A DNA stretch of 64,000 bases from Vreelandella jeotgali Hwa (lineage in GTDB: Bacteria; Pseudomonadota; Gammaproteobacteria; Pseudomonadales; Halomonadaceae): NCBI RefSeq assembly GCF_000334215.1, contig NZ_AMQY01000013.1, positions 32,811 through 96,810 on the forward strand, given 5' to 3'. Each line of letters begins with the position of its first letter. Position 1 is the stretch's first letter. Below, in pieces: positions 59,097 to 64,000 of the stretch. Position numbers and translations under genes: made by a program. Under the pieces are notes generated by a model. The model did not search any database. It was not told the DNA's origin and saw nothing but the letters and a program-made list of their open reading frames with translations.

Positions 59097-59984
59097 ATGA
59101 AGCACGATAACCAGCGGGATGTCGGGGAATCCGAAACGCTCCAGGCGTGCCGGCAGCGCTGTGCCTGGCTGGCGGAGCAGAACGACGCGCTGGAAACCCA
59201 GCTGGGGCTGCTGCGGATGGATCAGCAAAGCGGGGGCCATATCCAGCGGCGCCTGCTGCCGGTGCATCCGCGGACGCTCAACGGCGTGCGTTTTGATTAC
59301 TGGCTGGCGCCGTCGCTGTATTTATCCGGCGACTTTCTGGGCTATCAGCGTTACAGCCATCGCTACAGCGCGTTCTACTTTGCCGACGTCTCCGGCCACG
59401 GGGCCTCGTCGGCCTTTGTCACGGTATTGCTGAAGTATCTGTTCACCCGCTGGCTGCAACTCTGGAACGGCGAGCACCCCGAGAACCTGCCGGCGGAATG
59501 GCTTGCAGAGCTGAATCGGGAGTTGCAGGATACCGACATCGGCAAGTACGCGACGCTGTTTGTGGGCGTGATTGACCACGATACGCGGACGCTGCACTAT
59601 TCGCTGGGCGCTCAGATGCCCATGCCGGTACTTACGTTCGGCACCGAGGTGGAGCGCCTGGCCGGCGAAGGCATGCCGGTGGGGCTGTTCCCCGACACCG
59701 CCTATCCGGTATTGAGCCGTTCGCTGCCGCCCGACTTCATGCTGTGGCTCTGTTCGGACGGCGTGCTCGAATGCCTCCCAGGGGATACGCTTGAGGCGCG
59801 CCTCGGGGAGCTTGAGCAGTTATTGCGTGACAGCACCACACTCGAGCAGCTGCGCGACCGTCTCACCCGTGCCAGCCCCTCGGTTGACCTGACGCGGGTG
59901 CCGGACGAGACGAGCGACGATCGACAGGCGCTGCCCGATGATTTAACCATCATGATGGTGAGCGGATTTGGCCATGCTGATTGA
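59097..59984 (+). CDS. SpoIIE-type PP2C serine phosphatase
   Basis: 295 residues from ATG 59097, with GAGG six bases upstream; TTG 59085 is a possible alternative. After a short coiled N-terminal segment (about 20-50) the PP2C/SpoIIE domain begins: YLSGDFLGYQ, FADVSGHGASSAFV, WLCSDGVLEC and PDDLTIMMV provide the metal-binding aspartates. In Pseudomonas the related HsbR carries a receiver domain in front, which is absent here. The next gene overlaps by 11 bases and encodes a STAS protein, so the phosphatase probably dephosphorylates that partner. Confidence 0.88.
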   Translation: MKHDNQRDVGESETLQACRQRCAWLAEQNDALETQLGLLRMDQQSGGHIQRRLLPVHPRTLNGVRFDYWLAPSLYLSGDFLGYQRYSHRYSAFYFADVSGHGASSAFVTVLLKYLFTRWLQLWNGEHPENLPAEWLAELNRELQDTDIGKYATLFVGVIDHDTRTLHYSLGAQMPMPVLTFGTEVERLAGEGMPVGLFPDTAYPVLSRSLPPDFMLWLCSDGVLECLPGDTLEARLGELEQLLRDSTTLEQLRDRLTRASPSVDLTRVPDETSDDRQALPDDLTIMMVSGFGHAD

Positions 59985-60486
59985 GGAAGGTCGCATCAAG
60001 GCGGCATTTGATTCCGGGGTATTTGTCCTCAAGCTGAGCGGCGACGTGCGTCTGACGCTGTGCGCCACTCTGGATATTCAGGCGCAGCGGCTGGCCGAGA
60101 CGCCGGGGCTCTGCGCGGTGATGATCGACCTGCGCGAGGCGACCAACGTGGATTCGACGGCGCTGGGCTTTTTGGCCAAGGTGGCCATGGCGGTGAAAAA
60201 CCGCCTGGAGCAGCCGCCTACTATTATTGTGGATAACCCCGACGTGCGGCAGATGCTCGACGTGATGGGCTTTTCCCGCTTCTTTACTCTGCTGGGCGAG
60301 CCGCTGCGTCCGGGCATTGCCGATAGCGCCGAGGATCTTCCCGAAGTGCTCGCCGATGAAAGCGGCCTGCGCGATCGTATTCTCGAAGCTCACCGCATTC
60401 TGATGCACATGAACGAGCATAATCGCGAAGAGTTTCAGCCGCTGGTGAGTATGCTGGAGGCTCAGGACAGCAGCCCCGAGCGTTAA
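59974..60486 (+). CDS. STAS-domain anti-sigma factor antagonist (HsbA-like)
   Basis: 170 residues from ATG 59974. The STAS fold carries the phosphorylatable serine at S61 in IDLREATNVDSTALGFLAKV, the position expected from SpoIIAA/HsbA. The C-terminal helical extension (about 125-170, RDRILEAHRILMHMNEHNREEF) resembles HsbA, which binds FlgM or a diguanylate cyclase. The start overlaps the phosphatase stop by 11 bases, so both are translated together. A kinase able to phosphorylate S61 is not encoded nearby. Confidence 0.87.
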   Translation: MLIEEGRIKAAFDSGVFVLKLSGDVRLTLCATLDIQAQRLAETPGLCAVMIDLREATNVDSTALGFLAKVAMAVKNRLEQPPTIIVDNPDVRQMLDVMGFSRFFTLLGEPLRPGIADSAEDLPEVLADESGLRDRILEAHRILMHMNEHNREEFQPLVSMLEAQDSSPER

Positions 60487-60557
60487 GCCGGCTTACTGTC
60501 ACCGAGCCCGGTTGGCGTTTCGGTGTATATTGCGCCTGCCGGGAAGGGGCAGCGGGT

Positions 60558-61505
60558 TCAGTGTTTTCGGCTCAGGTCCTCGAGCAGCGCTTCCAGCCGC
60601 CGCTGGTCGGCCATGAACTTGCGAATGCCTTCCGCCAGTTTTTCACCCGCCATGGCGTCTTCATTGAGCTGCCAGCGAAACGCCGCCTCGTGCAGCGGTG
60701 CGCGGGCGTCGGCTTGTTGGCTGGCCGGGGCGTTGTCCAGCTGGCGGGTCAGCGTGCCGGTCTCGTTGTCCAGCGTATCCAGCAGTCCCGGCGAAATCGT
60801 CAAGCGGTCGCAGCCGGCCAATGCCTTGATTTCGCCGGCGTTGCGAAAGCTGGCGCCCATCACGATGGTGGTGTAGCCGTGGGCCTTGAAATCATCGTGA
60901 ATGCCCTTGACCGATATAACCCCGGGATCATTGGCGCCGCTGAAATCCGCGTCGGGCTGCCTGGCCCTGTGCCAATCGAGAATCCGCCCGACAAACGGCG
61001 ACACCAGGGTAGCGCCGGCATCCGCCGAGGCCTGCGCCTGAGCTGTGCCGAACAGCAGCGTCAGATTGGTCTGGATGCCGTCGCGTTCCAGCTGTGCGGC
61101 TGCCTGAATGCCTTCCCAGGTGGCGGCGATCTTGATCAGGATGCGCCCGGGGTCGACGCCCGCCTGCTGGTAGCGCTCGATCAGCGAGTGGGCACGAGCA
61201 ACGGTGGCGTCGCGGTCAAACGACAGCCGGGCGCTGACCTCGGTGGATACATAGCCGGGTACCAGTGCGCTGATTTCACTGCCAATATCGACGGCCACGC
61301 GATCAACGGCGTCGTTGAGGTCGTGACTGTCCCGAGCAATACCGGCCATGCGTTCACGCTGCTGCTCCTGCTGCGCTACCTGCAGGATCAGCGACGGGTT
61401 GGTGGTGGCATCCTGCGGCTGAAAGCGCCGAATGGCATCAAGATCGCCCGTATCGGCCACGACGGTGGTCATTTGCTTGAGTTGGGATAGCAGGCTTACG
61501 GCCAT
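60558..61505 (-). CDS. tal: Transaldolase
   Basis: Transfers dihydroxyacetone units between sedoheptulose-7-P and glyceraldehyde-3-P in the pentose phosphate pathway. 315 residues from ATG 61505 with AAGGAG about 7 bases upstream. The Schiff-base lysine is K125 in [20 protein letters not shown] and [14 protein letters not shown] are the remaining signatures of the classical TalA/TalB type. It is convergent with the STAS gene and divergent from the exporter gene. Confidence 0.95.
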   Translation of the reverse strand: MAVSLLSQLKQMTTVVADTGDLDAIRRFQPQDATTNPSLILQVAQQEQQRERMAGIARDSHDLNDAVDRVAVDIGSEISALVPGYVSTEVSARLSFDRDATVARAHSLIERYQQAGVDPGRILIKIAATWEGIQAAAQLERDGIQTNLTLLFGTAQAQASADAGATLVSPFVGRILDWHRARQPDADFSGANDPGVISVKGIHDDFKAHGYTTIVMGASFRNAGEIKALAGCDRLTISPGLLDTLDNETGTLTRQLDNAPASQQADARAPLHEAAFRWQLNEDAMAGEKLAEGIRKFMADQRRLEALLEDLSRKH

Positions 61506-61665
61506 ATCGTGCTCCTTTGTCATCGTGGCGTTACTCTAGCAAGGCAGGCCGGCTACTAACAGCGCTGCCAGCGGGCAGCAAATCGTCTATGATAAGCGGC
61601 CTTGTGGCAGGGCCCGGGCGGTTAGGTCCGCAAGCCGCTACTACTTCATTTGTCTGGGGAGCCGC

Positions 61666-62889
61666 ATGGAACTCAACCCTCGCCGCGTGGCGCTACTGGT
61701 AGCCGCCAATACGGCTCTGGCGCCGTTTGCCATTGATGCCTACCTGCCGGCCATGGAGGCGCTGGCCGATACCATTCAGGCCAGTATTCACCACACCGAG
61801 CTGTCCATCAGTATTTTCCTGCTGGGCTTTGCCCTGGGACAGCTGTGTTTCGGGCCGCTGTCCGACCGTCTGGGACGCAAGCCCGTGCTGACCGGGGGGC
61901 TTACCGTTTTTGCTCTGGCCAGCCTGGCGCTTACCCAGGTGGATAGCCTCAGCTCGCTTTTGTTCATTCGCTTTATACAGGCGCTGGGCGGCGGTGCCTG
62001 TGTGGTGAATTCGGCGGCGATTGTGCGCGACTGCTTTCAGGGCCGGGAAGCGGCCCGGGTCATGTCGACCATGGCGATGATCATGATGCTGGCGCCATTG
62101 GTGGCGCCGAGTGTCGGCAGTGCCCTGTTGCATGCAGTGGACTGGTGGCTGATTTTTGTCTTTCTGGCTGGCTATGCGCTGTTTCTGCTCTGGCTGTTGG
62201 GCACCAAACTGCCCGAAACACGCGACATGACGTTGCCGTCGGCATCGCCACGCCAGGTGTTGAGCAACTATGCCAGCATTCTGCGTCACCGCGAGGGCAT
62301 GGGCTATATCTGCGCAGTGGCGACAACCTTTGCCGGTCTGTTCGCCTTCGTGACCGCCTCGCCGTATGTCTATATGGAGTATTTCTCCCTGTCTCCGGCG
62401 CTGTATCCCTTCGTGTTTGGCGCCAACGTGATTATTATTGCCTCGTCCAACCGGGTGAATATCTATCTGCTGAAAACGCGCACTCCACAGCAAAACCTGC
62501 GCCTGGGCCTTGCGGTGCAGTTTACGGCTGCCAGCCTGCTGGTGCTGATTACCGCGCTGGGGCTGAACAGCCTGCCTGTCGTTGTGGCACTGGTCATGTG
62601 CTTCACCGGCATGATCGGCCTGATTACGCCCAACTCGATTTCTTCCCTGCTGGATCATTTTGGCCATATCAGCGCCACGGCAACGGCCCTGCTGGGCGGT
62701 ATCCAATTCAGCAGCGGTGCCTTTTCCGGGATGATGGTGGGCTATTTTGAAATTGAAAATATGTGGCCCATGGTGCTGATGATGTTGCTGGCCTCGGTGG
62801 TGGGCAATATCGGCGTGCGTTGGCTCACGCCGACCCCGGTGCCCGACACCCTTTCGGAGTCGCAGGCAGAAACCGATAGCCGTGTTTAA
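61666..62889 (+). CDS. Bcr/CflA family drug-resistance MFS exporter
   Basis: Proton-driven efflux permease of the major facilitator superfamily, 12-helix DHA1 type. 407 residues. Start MELNPRRVALLVAANTALAPFAIDAYLPAM; the loop 2-3 signature QLCFGPLSDRLGRKPVL; DAYLPAM and the FIQALGGGACVVNSAAIVRD block mark the Bcr/CflA clade. GGAG precedes ATG 61666 by about 4 bases. A TATGAT hexamer (61588-61593) with CTGCCA 18 bases upstream may be its promoter. It overlaps the next permease gene by 8 bases, indicating co-translation. The substrate is unknown. Confidence 0.9.
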   Translation: MELNPRRVALLVAANTALAPFAIDAYLPAMEALADTIQASIHHTELSISIFLLGFALGQLCFGPLSDRLGRKPVLTGGLTVFALASLALTQVDSLSSLLFIRFIQALGGGACVVNSAAIVRDCFQGREAARVMSTMAMIMMLAPLVAPSVGSALLHAVDWWLIFVFLAGYALFLLWLLGTKLPETRDMTLPSASPRQVLSNYASILRHREGMGYICAVATTFAGLFAFVTASPYVYMEYFSLSPALYPFVFGANVIIIASSNRVNIYLLKTRTPQQNLRLGLAVQFTAASLLVLITALGLNSLPVVVALVMCFTGMIGLITPNSISSLLDHFGHISATATALLGGIQFSSGAFSGMMVGYFEIENMWPMVLMMLLASVVGNIGVRWLTPTPVPDTLSESQAETDSRV

Positions 62890-63613
62890 TATTCTGGCAT
62901 GGCTGGATATGGCGCCCGAGGTCTGGCTGGGGGCGGCTGCAGTGCTTACGGCGGGGGCGTTTGTTCAGCGCGCCACGGGCTTTGGCCTGGCCGTGGTCAG
63001 CGCGCCGTTGCTGTTGATGCTGGAACCCCGGCTGGTGCCCGTTGTGCTGGTGCTGTTCGGGTTGACCGTATCGCTGATGATGGTGCGCCACTATTGGCAT
63101 GAGGTCAGTATCGGATCCATCGGCATGGCGCTGGTCGGACGGCTTCCCGGCAACGGCCTGGGGGTGTGGCTGTTGCTCGCAGCGCCGATGTTCATCATGG
63201 AGAAGCTGATTGCAGCGATCGTGCTTTTTGCCGTGGGCGTGACGCTTTTCCGCCTGCGGCTGCCGATGAATCGCCTCACGCTGTTTCTGGCGGGCGTGCT
63301 GTCGGGCATCTTTGGTACCGTGGCGTCCATTGGTGGGCCGCCCATGGTGCTGCTGATGCACGGATTGCCCCCTGACCGTGTGCGCGGCAATCTGGCTGCC
63401 TTCTTTATCGTGACGTCCAGCTTGACCATTATCACCCTGGCGCTGGCAGGGCAGGTGGGTATTTGGCACTTTGGCGCTGCGCTTACACTCCTGCCGGCCG
63501 TACTGCTGGGCAATGCGCTGGCTAATCGCATCGCGGCGCGCCTCAACCGTCGCTGGCTACAGACTATTTCGCTGACGCTCTGCGTGTGCTCGGCGCTGGG
63601 GCTGCTGTTATAG
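62882..63613 (+). CDS. Sulfite exporter TauE/SafE family permease
   Basis: 243 residues with about eight hydrophobic helices. Paired motifs of the TauE/SafE family: GAFVQRATGFGLAVVSAPLLLML near the N-terminus and the repeated GVLSGIFGTVASIGGPPMVLLMHG in the second half. The start is GTG 62882, inside the end of the exporter gene. The transported anion (sulfite, sulfonate or another) cannot be told from sequence. No sulfonate-degradation gene is adjacent. An rrn promoter region follows. Confidence 0.85.
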   Translation: MFNILAWLDMAPEVWLGAAAVLTAGAFVQRATGFGLAVVSAPLLLMLEPRLVPVVLVLFGLTVSLMMVRHYWHEVSIGSIGMALVGRLPGNGLGVWLLLAAPMFIMEKLIAAIVLFAVGVTLFRLRLPMNRLTLFLAGVLSGIFGTVASIGGPPMVLLMHGLPPDRVRGNLAAFFIVTSSLTIITLALAGQVGIWHFGAALTLLPAVLLGNALANRIAARLNRRWLQTISLTLCVCSALGLLL

Positions 63614-63656
63614 ACATAGCCTCCAGCCTGAGCTGTGCAAAAAATAAAGAAACCTC

Positions 63657-63685
63657 TTGCCAGCAGAATCCACAGCCCTTATAGT
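63657..63685 (+). promoter_or_regulatory. rrn promoter P1
   Basis: TTGCCA (63657-63662) and TATAGT (63680-63685) with 17-base spacing. An A-rich run at 63639-63652 directly before the -35 has the character of an UP element. The discriminator after the -10 is GC-rich, as in stringently controlled rRNA promoters. Confidence 0.75.
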
Positions 63686-63797
63686 ACGCATCCGCTGCCG
63701 GCGACGCCCCGCGTTGCCGGCGGTTCAGGGCCCGAAAAGGCCTTGCCTGTCAGTCGGTTACGCGATGTCTTGGTTTGATTTTATTTTTTCATCGCCG

Positions 63798-63825
63798 TTG
63801 ACAGGAACATCAAGGGGTGTAGAAT
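63798..63825 (+). promoter_or_regulatory. rrn promoter P2
   Basis: A consensus TTGACA (63798-63803) and TAGAAT (63820-63825) with 16-base spacing. T-rich sequence at 63774-63789 lies just upstream. P2 is about 140 bases downstream of P1, and boxA follows 35 bases after its -10. Confidence 0.85.
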
Positions 63826-63859
63826 ACGCCCTCCTCGCAGCCGACACGGCCCGCGAGAC

Positions 63860-63870
63860 GCTCTTTAACA
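63860..63870 (+). promoter_or_regulatory. boxA antitermination element of the rrn leader
   Basis: GCTCTTTAACA matches the conserved boxA bound by the NusB-NusE complex in rRNA leaders. It follows promoter P2 and strongly supports an rRNA operon to the right. Confidence 0.9.
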
Positions 63871-64000
63871 AGTTGATCAGGTAATTCATGTGGGCGCTTG
63901 CCGGTGTGGGTGACAAATCACCCAATATCAAGGCAAGCGACTCGTCAGGATTCGGTGCGCTGCTGTTTTCAGCAGGCATGGAATCCGTTTGAGATACGTT

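Larger units (their letters stand above)
63614..64000 (+). other. Upstream and leader region of a ribosomal RNA operon
   Basis: 387 bases without a gene. It holds two sigma-70 promoters, each with an AT-rich UP-like element, and the boxA antitermination signal. The remainder (63871-64000) is transcribed leader. The 16S 5' end is not reached before the window ends. ORFs predicted on either strand here are spurious. Confidence 0.85.

Noticed and set aside
63758..63979. Minus-strand 73-codon open frame at the right end
   Set aside because: It overlaps the rrn promoter P2 and boxA; such leaders are not coding.

Overview
The window reads as a chromosomal segment of a GC-rich gammaproteobacterium. 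Gene order and protein sequences fit Halomonadaceae (Halomonas-like) best. That placement is an inference from several layouts shared with Pseudomonas-type gammaproteobacteria (gacA-uvrC-pgsA-tRNAs, prpR(GntR)-prpB-prpC-acnD-prpF-prpD, rnd-ycgL-ycgN, dnaX-ybaB-recR) and from a rather acidic proteome; no rRNA gene is inside the window to confirm it. Nearly all of the window is core genome. I see no insertion sequence, prophage or CRISPR array.

Layout. 1-7.9 kb (minus): front part of the complex I operon, nuoA-B-CD-E-F-G and the start of nuoH. 8.4-10.9 kb (plus): trpG-trpD-trpC. 11.0-11.7 kb (minus): a small, AT-richer HigBA-type toxin-antitoxin pair, the only clearly accessory module. 11.8-19.9 kb: YdiJ-type D-2-hydroxyacid dehydrogenase, a DUF4202 protein, serS, a periplasmic SIMPL protein, an AI-2E family permease and trxA. 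20.1-21.8 kb: cysB and a convergent CysH-like reductase. 22.1-30.6 kb (plus): a complete methylcitrate-cycle cluster for propionate with its GntR/FCD regulator. 30.6-34.8 kb: ComEA-like protein, pyrF, lapA-lapB, ihfB, sdhE and a cptA/ygfX-like gene. 34.8-40.2 kb (minus): gacA, uvrC, pgsA, tRNA-Gly, tRNA-Cys, tRNA-Leu and nadB in one direction. 40.5-49.3 kb: tRNA-Ala, argF, grxD, dnaX-ybaB-recR, rnd-ycgL-ycgN and an S9 peptidase. 49.4-60.5 kb (plus): a small membrane protein, a YafJ-type amidotransferase, fadD, a tautomerase, hrpA, a FabH-like synthase, mlaA and a SpoIIE phosphatase/STAS pair. 60.5-63.6 kb: transaldolase, a Bcr/CflA exporter and a TauE/SafE permease. 63.6-64.0 kb: tandem promoters and leader of a ribosomal RNA operon whose 16S gene lies beyond the right edge.

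The strongest non-coding signals are the rrn promoter pair with boxA; a 17-bp-spaced promoter with two TTGTTGACAAT-type operators in front of the propionate regulator; three short tandem repeat tracts (units of 15, 8 and 18 bp) in intergenic DNA; a hairpin touching the nadB ribosome binding site just downstream of tRNA-Leu; and a 12-bp hairpin between prpC and acnD. I found no convincing wholly new multi-gene system. The most open coding questions are the receiver-less SpoIIE/STAS switch, the DUF4202 protein and the 147-residue membrane protein.
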